This document shows, one piece after another, positions 18,183 to 26,270 of a stretch of DNA of 64,000 bases (position 1 is the stretch's first letter; each line of letters starts with the position of its first letter). Made by a program: the position numbers and the translations under genes. The notes under the pieces are model-generated. The model was given only the letters and a program-made list of their open reading frames with translations, was not told where the DNA came from and did no database searches. The DNA comes from CBDANW01 sp965197825. Lineage in GTDB: Bacteria > Acidobacteriota > Vicinamibacteria > Marinacidobacterales > DATDRI01. Location: assembly GCA_965197825.1 (NCBI GenBank), contig CBDANW010000003.1:248001-312000 (forward strand), written 5' to 3'.

Positions 18183-19526
18183 GTGAGCTCGTCGGAGCTG
18201 CGAACGATTGCAGAACAAATCTTTCGCGCCGGTCTGTCCGCCGCCGACCCGCACGTTCTGCTCCTGGAGCACTCCTCGATAGAAGAAGACCGCTGGTCCT
18301 ACCGCGGCGAGCAAGGAACCGTCTCGTGGGATCTGCCGGCGCCCGGTTCAGACGGGCGACTCCTGGTGCTGGGGGCGGGTAAAGCCGCGGCCTCCCTGGC
18401 TCTCGCACTCGAAGAAACGCTCGGCGATCGCCTCAACTCTGGAGGGGGCGGAAGAATCGTCGTCAAGCATGGACACGGGCTTCCCTTGAAGCGCATCGTG
18501 ATCGAAGAGGGCGGCCATCCCTTGCCGGATTCCAGCGGACTGGAAGGAACCGCGCGCCTGGTGGCCGATCTCGCCGTTACGCGGCCGGAAGATCGCGTCT
18601 TCTTCTTGCTGACGGGCGGTGCCTCCGCGCTTTTGGTTTCACCCGCCCAAGGTCTGACGCTCGAAGACAAGATCACCACGACGCGTCTGCTCCTCCGTAG
18701 CGGCGCGACTATTCAGGAAATAAACGCGCTCCGTAAGCATCTTTCTGCAGTGAAGGGAGGGCGTTTGGCGGAGCGCATTCACCCGGCGCGGGCGATGACC
18801 CTCATCCTCTCCGACGTGGTGGGTGACGATTTGACGTCCATCGGATCCGGTCCCACCGTTCCCGATCCAACGACGTTCGCCGACTGCCTGGAGATTCTGA
18901 GCCGCTATGACTTGACTGACAAGATTCCGGGTACGGTGCGACAAAGACTGACCGAAGGCTCCGACGGGCGTATCCCGGAGACCCCCAAACCGGGCCTGTC
19001 CCTTTTCGAAGGACTTCACTGGTTGATCCTCGCCAACAACCGCCACTCCGTGGACGCGGCCGCGAAGGCGTCGAAGCGGCTCGGCTATCAACCCGAGATC
19101 TTCGCCTACGACATGGTAGGTGACACCTACGATCGAGCCCGCGCCTTCGCCTCGCGCCTTGGTCAGCTTTCGGGCAGGGGACCGGTGGCGCTTCTGGCAG
19201 GTGGCGAGACGACGCTCACGGTCAAGGGCAAGGGCAAAGGCGGCCGCAATCAAGAGTTCGCGCTCGTCGCCGCGGGAGCGATCGAAGGAAAGGAAAACGT
19301 CCTGATTCTCTCCGCCGGTACCGACGGCACGGATGGTCCGACCGACGCGGCCGGCGCCTTCGTTGACGGTACGACGCACGGTCGCGCCGAGGCGAAGGGA
19401 CTCGATCCGGCTGCGATTCTCCGCGACAACGATGCCTACACGCTCTTCGACGGGTTGGGTGATCTGCTCCACACCGGGCCCACCGGGACGAACGTCATGG
19501 ACCTCGTCATAGGTCTGACCACGTAG
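18183..19526 (+). CDS. glycerate 2-kinase (DUF4147/MOFRL family)
   Basis: 447 residues from a GTG at 18183. It has the N-terminal glycerate-kinase fold (LLVLGAGKAAASLA, VVKHGHGLPL, LLTGGASALL, RKHLSAVKGGRLAE) and a C-terminal MOFRL domain (LLAGGETTLTVKGKGKGGRNQEFAL, quoted here only in part: KGKGGRNQEFAL). It phosphorylates D-glycerate to 2-phosphoglycerate with ATP, feeding lower glycolysis, as in serine or glyoxylate metabolism. Cytoplasmic. The longer frame from 18120 adds residues with no similarity, so the GTG next to a weak ribosome site is preferred. Confidence 0.88.
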   Translation: MSSSELRTIAEQIFRAGLSAADPHVLLLEHSSIEEDRWSYRGEQGTVSWDLPAPGSDGRLLVLGAGKAAASLALALEETLGDRLNSGGGGRIVVKHGHGLPLKRIVIEEGGHPLPDSSGLEGTARLVADLAVTRPEDRVFFLLTGGASALLVSPAQGLTLEDKITTTRLLLRSGATIQEINALRKHLSAVKGGRLAERIHPARAMTLILSDVVGDDLTSIGSGPTVPDPTTFADCLEILSRYDLTDKIPGTVRQRLTEGSDGRIPETPKPGLSLFEGLHWLILANNRHSVDAAAKASKRLGYQPEIFAYDMVGDTYDRARAFASRLGQLSGRGPVALLAGGETTLTVKGKGKGGRNQEFALVAAGAIEGKENVLILSAGTDGTDGPTDAAGAFVDGTTHGRAEAKGLDPAAILRDNDAYTLFDGLGDLLHTGPTGTNVMDLVIGLTT

Positions 19527-19624
19527 GCGGGCTCGACGTCACTTGACTGGTCGGGCTGGCTGTTGTTTCATAGTCGACCCTACCGCAAGGTAGAAATGCG
19601 CGCGCCAAGAAAGGAAGACGAAAG

Positions 19625-20279
19625 ATGAAAAAACAAAAATCATTGCGTTGTCAGTACGTGTTCCACATGGGCGTTGCTCTCTCGCTGCTTGCGTCCGTGG
19701 CCGTGGCGTCGAGCCAAGGTAGCGTCAAGCAAACCGAGAGGCTCACCAAACGCGCTGGAGACACCGTGAAAGCGGTCGTTGAGACGAAACAGCAAATCGA
19801 AAAGACATTGGACCTTTACAACAGCATCGTGCAGAACAAGGCGGAGGATACGAAGAAGGCATACAGTGATCTAGGCAAGTGGATCGAGGAGTGTGAGAAA
19901 AAGAGAGCCAATGCCGGTGCCAAAGTCGATGCCATGGAGAAAGAGGCTCACACCTTTTTTGCCGAGTGGACTCAGAGTCTAGACGCAATCACCAATCCGG
20001 ACTTGCTGCAAACGGAGCCAGGGCAGGTTGAATGATACACGCCTTCGCTATAACGACATCTTGAAGGTCGGCCGACGAGCGGGTGGCGAGTTCGACGTGT
20101 TCGTGGGAAGTCTCCGGGATCAGTACGTCTACCTTGGTTACGACCTCAACCCCTCCGCTCTGGCCAGCCTGTCGGGGGACGCCAAGCAGGTGAATGCACA
20201 GGCCACCATGTTGTTCGACAAGATCGACGAGACGATCAGGATGACCCAGGAGTACATCACTTCGCTTCGGCCGTCGTAA
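19625..20279 (+). pseudogene. DUF2959-like exported coiled-coil protein, one frameshift
   Basis: The first frame, from ATG 19625, gives a signal peptide (VALSLLASVAVAS), then a helical Lys/Glu-rich region (KAVVETKQQIEKTLDLYNS) and EAHTFFAEWTQSLDAI, and stops at 20035. The second frame overlaps it (from 20028) and continues DILKVGRRAGGEFDVF and YLGYDLNPSALASL to 20279. Both halves match the order of DUF2959 proteins of about 210 residues, so I read one gene with a one-base shift near 20030. Two overlapping genes are possible but less likely. Role unknown; periplasmic. Confidence 0.55.
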
Positions 20280-20308
20280 AAAACAAGGTACCGAGAATCA
20301 GTTCCGGC

Positions 20309-20858
20309 CTAGTTTAAGCGCGCTTCTCCGGGAGGAATGTTTCGGATTCGGGCTTCGTTGAAACATTCCTCCTGGATCTGGCGCATCTCGGCCTCCTCCT
20401 CGCGCACCTCTTCCTCGAGCCGTTCGCAGTCGATGGCGTAGCGTATCCATCCCGGCGTGAACTCGAGAATCATGATGCGCGCACAGGGGATGCGCCCAAG
20501 ATCCGTTCCGATGGGAAGTCCGGTCACGATCAGATCCTGCTTCTCGTCCCGCACCGCCTTCGCCGCATCGTAACGAGACCGACATTCGGCAAAGACGCTC
20601 GGCCAGTCGGACTCGGGTTTTTCTTCAGCCGGCTCGGGAACGCGGAAGTCGGCAACCTCGAAGTCGGTTCCCATCTCCGGCACGGAAGCGTTCTCTCCGG
20701 AAGCTATCAGGTCCTCGTCCCGAATGACCTCGCTAGGCGGCAGCTTCTCGCGGTGCCTCTTTTCTTGCTCGGCGATCTCCGCTAGGGATTGTGCCGACAA
20801 GATGGCGGCCGTGACCACCAGGCAGACCAGCAGGGACATCGCGGCCGGGACTCTCATG
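20309..20858 (-). CDS. exported hypothetical protein
   Basis: 182 residues from ATG 20858, which has GAGGAA seven bases upstream; the frame is open further but without a ribosome site. A signal peptide (AAMSLLVCLVVTAAIL) is followed by an acidic, charged region (IAEQEKRHREKLPPSEVIRD), a small domain with two cysteines (CRSRYDAAKA, PCARIMIL) and a Glu-rich coiled-coil end (LEEEVREEEAEMRQIQEEC). No family recognised. Confidence 0.65.
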
Positions 20859-20950
20859 AAAGTTTCCTCGAATGAGACCATGGTAGCCAGTCCCGTCACG
20901 CTCGTCAATGAATGCGAGAGTTCGGATGGCGGGCGAAGGACCGTCACCGT

Positions 20951-21060
20951 ATGATAAGGCGCATGTGGCAGCGAGTCCTCGCTGGCGGGGTCTTAGTCGC
21001 GTTCGCCGTGGCACTTCTTCTTTACGTTTCGCTTCGCGAGGTCCGGCAGTCTGACGTCGT
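20951..21060 (+). pseudogene. N-terminal fragment of a membrane protein
   Basis: ATG 20951 starts a frame with a clear membrane segment (VLAGGVLVAFAVALLLYVSL) and REVRQSDVV, then runs straight into the inverted end of the IS256 element at 21061. The remainder is not recognisable. It may be an independent gene or the original start of the outer-membrane protein whose C-terminal half follows the element. Confidence 0.45.
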
Positions 21061-22281
21061 ACTTGGCCAACTACCTTGCCCGTAGGCGAGTGCGTTTGCT
21101 TTCTTACTGGCTTCTTCGATTTCCTAGGCATTGGTGGCTCCTTGTCCCCCTCTGGAGACGGTTTATTGGCAGACCTATTCTTAGGCCGGCCAAGGAGCCG
21201 CCGCTACCCCAAATTCAACATCCGGCGGGACATCCCCTCTCCGGATCGGCGAGCTGGTAGAGCTACACTTCGAAGCCTTCCGCGAAGAAGACCCGCTTCC
21301 AGAGCGAGTGTTGAATCAGATCTTGGTGGGGGTATCGACCCGAAATTACGAATCGAGTCTGGACAAACCCGCGGCCAAGTTGAAGTCTCGTGGCACGAGT
21401 AAGAGTGCCGCCAGCCGTCACCTCGTGAGCCAGACGACTAAGAAGCTCGAGGAATACCTGTCTCGGCGGCTAGAGGAGTTCGAGCTTGCGGCACTGATGC
21501 TGGATGGCCTTGAGGTGGCCGGACAGACCGTCGTCGTAACTCTCGGTATCACAATAGATGGAACGAAGGTGCCCCTGGGTATATGGCTGGGCTCGACGGA
21601 GAACTCTCGGGTGTGCACCGCGATGTTGCAGGACCTTCTCGAGCGAGGCTTGCGCGTCGATGAGTCGATTCTCTGCGTAGTGGACGGAGGCAAAGGCATC
21701 CGCAAGGCACTCGTCGACGTTTTGGGGGACCTCGCGGTCATCCAAAGGTGCCAGATCCATAAACTCCGGAATCTTCGCTCGTACCTTCCCAAGTCTCGTC
21801 ACGCCTACGTGCTCCAGACGATGAAGGAAGCCTACAAGTGCAAGAGTGCCGACAAGGCGCGCAAGCGACTTCAGGCATTGGTGTCGTGGCTCGAGCGAAA
21901 CGGCTACGACGAAGCTGCCGGAAGCCTTCGTGAAGGGATGGAAGAGACACTCACGGTCGTGAAGCTCGCGCTGCCCGCCTTACTTCGCCAGTCTCTTGCC
22001 ACGACGAACGCCATTGAGAATCTCAACGGAACCATTCGCAGAGTATCGAGAAACGTCAAGCGTTGGTAGAGTCCTTCCATGGTTCGCCGATGGACCGCTC
22101 TTGGCGTCGTCACCGCGCAGAAAAAGTTCCGGCGTATCAAAGGCTATCGCCATATGGGCGCTCTCGTTCACGCGCTTAGAAGCAAACAGAAATCTCTTGA
22201 CAGCGATGAGTTTGACTGCCTAAGAGTATTCACAGGTGCCGCCGCTACCCGACCAAATTCAATAGCGGCCGGGACATCCCC
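21061..22281 (+). mobile_element. IS256-family element, copy 1, left end inverted
   Basis: The right end (22233-22281) carries the inverted repeat ending GGGACATCCCC, then the 8-base TCCGGAGA of the target. The left end is not in place: 21061-21237 is the reverse complement of the left end of copy 2 (39986-40160), followed by TCTCCGGA, the reverse complement of the target duplication, and about 20 inverted host bases. The transposase resumes in direct orientation at 21265. So a block holding host flank, target repeat and IS left end flipped, and about 270 bp of IS interior was lost. Confidence 0.85.
21265..22210 (+). pseudogene. IS256 transposase, N-terminus lost and C-terminus frameshifted
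   Basis: Coding resumes at HFEAFREEDPLPERVLNQIL and keeps the catalytic residues (LMLDGLEV, CVVDGGKGI, CQIHKLRN, TNAIENLNG). The frame ends at 22069 after RNVKRW and continues in another frame as RWTALGVVTAQKKFRRIKGY. Compared with copy 2 the first 114 or so residues are missing. Inactive. Confidence 0.85.
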
Positions 22282-23134
22282 TCCGGAGAGCCTGACGGCG
22301 TCACGCTTCACCCTCTACGGAACGTTCCGCTACCGGTATCTGCCACAAACCGATTTCTTCGGACTGGGCCCCAATTCCGAGCTCGAGAATAGAACCAACT
22401 ATCTCCTGAAGAGCACCGGGACATACTTGAGGACGGGCTACCAATTCACGAGCCATTTTTCGACGGTGTTTAATGCCGGTTATTGGGCGTACTCCCTCGG
22501 TCCCGGGACCGACGGCGGACTTCCGCCCACGGAGCAGGTCTTCGACGATGCGACCGCGGCGGGACTCTCGAATGCTCCGGATTACTTTCGCTTCGGTGCG
22601 AACGTCTTGGTCGATTACCGCGACGAGCCGGGGAATCCTCACAAAGGTCTTGTTACTGGAGCGGCAACTGTGCGTTCGGAGGCTCAAACGGCAGGCGACT
22701 TCAGCTACGACACCTTATGGTTCGATGCGCGGGGTTTCGTTCCTCTGGGATCCCGCCAGCGCATCCTGGCACTGCGTTCCGCGGTCGTCGTTCAAGAGCC
22801 GCATGCGGGCAATACGGTGCCTTTCTTCCTACAGTCCTCCTTGGGAGGCAGCCACACCCTACGCGGATTCGATAGCCACCGATTTCAGGGACCAAGGGCG
22901 ATGCTTTATCAATTGGAGTATCGGTGGGAGCCGAATCAAATTTGGGGGCTGGCGCTCTTCACGGACGCCGGGACGGTGAGCGAGCCTGGTGACGATCTTC
23001 GGTTTTCCACGCTCAAATGGGACTACGGTTTCGGCATGCGGTTCAAGAATTTCCAATCGGTGCTCGTTCGTATCGACGTGGCCTGGAGCGATGAGACGTG
23101 GCGCTTCTTCTTCCGCACGTCGGCATCGTTCTAA
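22282..23134 (+). pseudogene. C-terminal barrel of a BamA/Omp85-like outer-membrane protein
   Basis: After the IS, one frame runs from PESLTASRFTLYGTFRYRY to a stop at 23134. It shows amphipathic beta strands and the Omp85-type signature GGSHTLRGFDSHRF (GxLRG.. loop), then LGLALFTDAG-like GLALFTDAGTVSEPG, and ends in Phe (FFFRTSASF), the outer-membrane insertion signal. The N-terminal part, with any POTRA domains, was lost to the IS insertion. The inverted host piece in the element still encodes YQLADP just upstream of PESL, supporting insertion within this gene. Confidence 0.75.
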
Positions 23135-23174
23135 GGATTGCCTGAGGGTGTCATTGGTGAGAGCTCGAATTCGA

Positions 23175-23954
23175 ATGCGAGGTGCGACAGCTATTTTTGC
23201 TGTCGTGTTCTGCCTCCTGGCAGCACCACCTGGCTATGCGCAGAAGTTCTATCCCGACGATCCGATCCAGGAGGATCGCGACGATCTTCCTATCGAGAAA
23301 CCCGGTGTCATCGAGCTAAGCGCGACGTACGACGTGATCGAGAACTCGTTCGTGAACAAAGTCGAAGGGCCGATCCCGCGCGCGGTCAACGTGAACACGC
23401 TCGGTGAGGTGCCCGACTCGAGCTGGTTCACGAACCGGATCGGCGTGCGTTCGATGTCCATCGAGGAGTTGGTTCGGGGACCCAACCGGGTTGGAGGCCC
23501 TGATCTTTCTGAGCCGGTGACCATCATCTCCGGCAAAGTCGGTGGCATCACGCCGGGTCTCGTGGTGCGCGATCGTCGCGACAAAGTCGTGGCGCACTAT
23601 TTCACGGAGATCAGTCCTCTCGATTCTTTTCGCGTCGTCGGATCGCGCCTGGAGTTCAGCAATCTAGGTCAGCAGCACGGCCTGGCGACTGCTCGAGCCT
23701 ACGAGTACGAGTGGTTCCGGTTCGACAACGATACGATGAAGCTGACGGCGCTCGCCGGCCCACAGGGAGAAGTCGGCGAGGTGGGGCAACCGAGCCTACC
23801 GATTCCCGTCAGTGACGCGCCGTATCTCATGGTTCGCATCCGCACGCGAAGCGATGCCGCGCCGAAGTGGAGACAAGCCGTCGACATTTACCTCGGTGGC
23901 GGCGACGAGCGAACGGTCGTGGGGATCGAGCGGGAGATCGAGGAAGTCGATTAA
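23175..23954 (+). CDS. exported hypothetical protein
   Basis: 259 residues from ATG 23175 (an in-frame GTG at 23157 is an alternative). Signal peptide ATAIFAVVFCLLAAPPGYAQ, then DDLPIEKPGVIELSATYDVI and the motif VPDSSWFTNRIG. It recalls a longer family of exported proteins with that WFTNRIG motif followed by a kinase-like core; here GITPGLVVRDRRDK jumps to a short C-terminal domain (VAHYFTEISPLDSFRVVG), so an in-frame internal deletion is possible. It follows the outer-membrane protein by 40 bases. Function unknown. Confidence 0.6.
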   Translation: MRGATAIFAVVFCLLAAPPGYAQKFYPDDPIQEDRDDLPIEKPGVIELSATYDVIENSFVNKVEGPIPRAVNVNTLGEVPDSSWFTNRIGVRSMSIEELVRGPNRVGGPDLSEPVTIISGKVGGITPGLVVRDRRDKVVAHYFTEISPLDSFRVVGSRLEFSNLGQQHGLATARAYEYEWFRFDNDTMKLTALAGPQGEVGEVGQPSLPIPVSDAPYLMVRIRTRSDAAPKWRQAVDIYLGGGDERTVVGIEREIEEVD

Positions 23955-24343
23955 TCGGTGATCTGAAGCGTCAGATTCGCCGAGCCTATCTCGTCACTAT
24001 CTTCCGTCACGGTGACCGTCACCAGCAACCGTCCGGTCGTCGACGCGATCACGACGACGTTCTGGGGATCGGTCTCCCGGCTCATCATCGAGCCGCGGCC
24101 GGAGAGGCTCCACTCGTATTCGAGCTCACCGCGGGGGTTGTCGACCTCCGTGGTCAAATTGATGGAATCTCCTTCGCTCGCGGTCGAGCTACCCCGGATG
24201 GTGACCCGGCCGGAGTCCACGGGACCTCCAGTCGGGCGGGCCGAGGGCACCGGCGCCGGCTGCTTGGTAGAGATTCGATCCATCACGTCATCGCAGCCGA
24301 TAAACAGAACGATCGAGATGGCCAGAAACAATTTCGTTCGCAT
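23951..24343 (-). CDS. lipoprotein with PKD/Ig-like domain
   Basis: 130 residues. The N-terminus MRTKLFLAISIVLFIGC is a lipoprotein signal with lipobox Cys17. A Pro-rich linker follows, then one beta-sandwich repeat (TASEGDSINLTTEV, YEWSLSGRG, VTVTVTEDSDEIGSANL) of the PKD or bacterial Ig type. Probably anchored to the outer membrane with a binding domain outside. It converges on the preceding gene with a four-base overlap of stops. Confidence 0.7.
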   Translation of the reverse strand: MRTKLFLAISIVLFIGCDDVMDRISTKQPAPVPSARPTGGPVDSGRVTIRGSSTASEGDSINLTTEVDNPRGELEYEWSLSGRGSMMSRETDPQNVVVIASTTGRLLVTVTVTEDSDEIGSANLTLQITD

Positions 24344-24599
24344 CGTCTCCCCTCCGAGATCCTAACCTGGTTTCGTCGTCGAACCACGGACCAAGAACTC
24401 GATGATATGGGCTGGCGCCAGAGGTCGGCAAGCGCCATCGGCATCCCAACCTATGCTTGAGGATCGCGCAGGAGCCACTTTCTACGGGTGGTTCCATACC
24501 TAGGGTACCCCCTTTTTCCACTCCACGTAACGAGATCTCGATCCAGGCAGACGTGGACAAAATCGACGTCACCAGCCTCCTGACACCAATCGAGGCTCA

Positions 24600-24815
24600 C
24601 TAAATGCAGCACGCGGGTGTCTCAATGTCGTTGACACGCTCCGCGGCGACAAGTGGGCTTAGTAGAGGTTGCTCCGAGATGGACTGAAACGCTCGTCGGA
24701 GCTCTTCGTTGAGGGCGTCGGGAGCTGCGGGCCGGTTTGTAGCCCACCACACGGAGGCCTTACTGATTTCGCGGGATGCCCTTCGAAGGACTCTGATATG
24801 TCGTGAGGCCGTCAC
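24600..24815 (-). pseudogene. ParE/RelE-type toxin, truncated
   Basis: Begins at a GTG overlapping the antitoxin stop. It reads HIRVLRRASREISKASVWW and NRPAAPDALNEELRRAFQSI, a clear ParE N-terminal half. The conserved C-terminal half (the R.. and YY.. strands) is missing; the frame ends after 71 codons in unrelated sequence. Confidence 0.65.
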
Positions 24816-24940
24816 CCACGCTCGTCGAGTTCCTTGAGGAACTGTTCACCATCGATGAAGTCCCCTTGCTCCGCTTCCCGGATGGCTTGGAGAAGGAGTT
24901 CCTCCTGTTCTATGCGCTTCCCGATCTGACGGCGTCTTTC
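24812..24940 (-). pseudogene. antitoxin C-terminal fragment
   Basis: The minus-strand frame reads QIGKRIEQEELLLQAIREAE then GDFIDGEQFLKELDERG and stops at 24812, coupled to the toxin by a GTGA overlap. It looks like the C-terminus of a ribbon-helix-helix antitoxin paired with ParE. The DNA-binding N-terminus is not recognisable upstream. Confidence 0.5.
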
Positions 24941-25029
24941 GTGAGGAAGCAAACGCTGGGGAGCGAGGTGGTTCTGACCGTGCGGGTCGGAAACGGGGGA
25001 GGCAATGCCGTGGGACCCGAGACGGTTCC

Positions 25030-25197
25030 TTGAGGCTTTACCTTCACATCCAGGAGCTCCTGGGCCACAGCCACATCAGCTCCACTACCGTTTACACCCA
25101 AGTCCATATCGAGGATCTCAAGAGCGTCATTTGGAAAAGGCACCCGCGAGAAAAAACCTATCGGAGAAGGAGGAAAGCCGTGCCGTCTTCGTCTTAA
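25030..25197 (+). pseudogene. tyrosine recombinase (XerC/D-like) C-terminal fragment
   Basis: Reads LYLHIQELLGHSHISSTTVY then TQVHIEDLKSVIWKRHPRE: the GH..STT.YT signature with the catalytic His and Tyr of tyrosine recombinases and the HPRE tail. Only the last 50 or so codons remain. Likely a relic of an integrase or phage-type recombinase. Confidence 0.7.
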
Positions 25198-25231
25198 GCC
25201 AGTAAGATCGGTCACCGAGAAGGAGCTGGCG

Positions 25232-25511
25232 TTGACGGCAAAGCGTAGGACACAGTGGCCTCCGTGGTGGGAGTGGGAGCTCGAGCTGACCTCTTATACG
25301 TACAGGCGCCTGAGAGAACGCGATTGTACGGAAATCGAATTACGCCGTATGATGAGAAAGTGCGACGAGCTATCGCCGCTCTAAAAGGGAGGGTCGATGG
25401 GTGATCGAGACACGGTTCCGTCGAAAACCCTGGAAAGTGGTGGTGGAGCCCATCCCGGAGAAGGAGCGGTTGGTCGTCGTCACCGCCTACGAGGTGGGGA
25501 AACTGACATGA
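25232..25511 (+). pseudogene. DUF4258-like protein (toxin candidate), one frameshift
   Basis: Starts at TTG 25232 behind GAAGGAG. It reads TSYTYRRLRERDCTEIELRR and stops at 25384; the next frame picks up as EGRWVIETRFRRKPWKVVVE and VVVTAYEVGKLT, the typical DUF4258 core and end. A single base change near 25380 explains the break. The last codons overlap the DUF2283 gene by ATGA, the usual pair order of this presumed toxin-antitoxin type. Confidence 0.55.
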
Positions 25512-25777
25512 GTGATGTCTATCTAGAGGTCACGTATCGGGACGGGCGTCCCTGGGTGGCCTACTTGTATCTTCCCCGGAAGAAGAGAGAAAGGAGCGAC
25601 CATTGCCGAGAGGTAGAGCCGGAGATGGTTCTCGATATCAACAAGCAGGGCAAGCTCATCGGCATCGAGCTTCTCGCTCCGGAAATGGTCACCCTCGAGG
25701 CCATCAATGGCATCCTCAAAGAGTACGGCATGCCGCCTCTCAAGAAGTCTGACCTGGCACCGCTTGTGGCCGCCTAG
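25508..25777 (+). CDS. DUF2283 family protein (antitoxin candidate)
   Basis: 89 residues from ATG 25508. It reads VYLEVTYRDGRPWVAYLYLP, then the family core VLDINKQGKLIGIELLAPEM and a conserved end (NGILKEYGMPPLKKSDL). DUF2283 proteins often sit after DUF4258 genes, as here, and are thought to be antitoxins. Intact even though its partner is frameshifted, which would be expected if loss of the toxin is tolerated first. Confidence 0.65.
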   Translation: MSDVYLEVTYRDGRPWVAYLYLPRKKRERSDHCREVEPEMVLDINKQGKLIGIELLAPEMVTLEAINGILKEYGMPPLKKSDLAPLVAA

Positions 25778-25870
25778 GTCACCTCATCTGGATGCGGTCC
25801 CTCCGCCCACTTAGTCGACATCCTCTTCGCGACGCCTCGCCCGTCTCCTCATTCTGTCGCTGGTTGTAGG

Positions 25871-26026
25871 GGCGCAATGCGAGTTGGCGCGGCAAATCCG
25901 ATTCGTTTTTCCGTGCTGGAGCGCAATGGGAGTTGGGGCGGGCGTGGTCTGACGCAGCTTGTGAGCTAGAACCCCAGTTCAGCCCTCCACAGCCGCAACT
26001 CATGAGCCACAGCCGCAGCTCATGCC
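25871..26026. repeat. short direct repeats in decayed intergenic region
   Basis: Two copies of GCGCAATGSGAGTTGGSGCGG, 49 bases apart (from 25872 and 25921), and a tandem pair of 20-base units starting CCACAGCCGCARCTCATG at 25987 and 26007. CGCAGCTTGTGAGCTAGAAC at 25953 recurs, with one change, at 48135. Function unknown. Confidence 0.55.
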
Positions 26027-26049
26027 GACATCGCCGGTCGTCCCGGGCG

Positions 26050-26181
26050 GCGTATGTCCTCGTCGGTGAACTGCTTCAGCGGGTGGAGGACTTCGTTGAT
26101 GCTCAGACCGCCGAGGCATCGATGAGGGACCCGCGTCCTTTCATCCCTTGGGAAGACTTGAAGGCGAAGCTGGGATTGTAG
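26050..26181 (+). pseudogene. antitoxin-like C-terminal fragment
   Basis: A frame ending ELLQRVEDFVDAQTAEASMR and FIPWEDLKAKLGL looks like the C-terminal end of RelB/Phd-type antitoxins (often ..W..VKAELGL). No start or DNA-binding part is visible, and no toxin follows. Confidence 0.4.
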
Positions 26182-26236
26182 GGCTTTGTGAGTGAAGCAG
26201 CGAAAACGGGCCGCGAGCTGCGATCCTGAAGGGCTA

Positions 26237-26262
26237 GATCTCACTTGTGACCATGTGAGATC
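26237..26262 (-). terminator. hairpin after the minus-strand operon
   Basis: GATCTCAC and GTGAGATC form an 8-bp perfect stem around a 10-base loop, 9 bases past the stop of the 26271-27671 gene. There is no T-run, so it may be a factor-dependent terminator or an operator. Confidence 0.4.
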
Positions 26263-26270
26263 GTTTGCGC

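Noticed and set aside
25871..26026. CRISPR array
   Set aside because: Only two units per repeat type, no uniform spacers and no cas genes.
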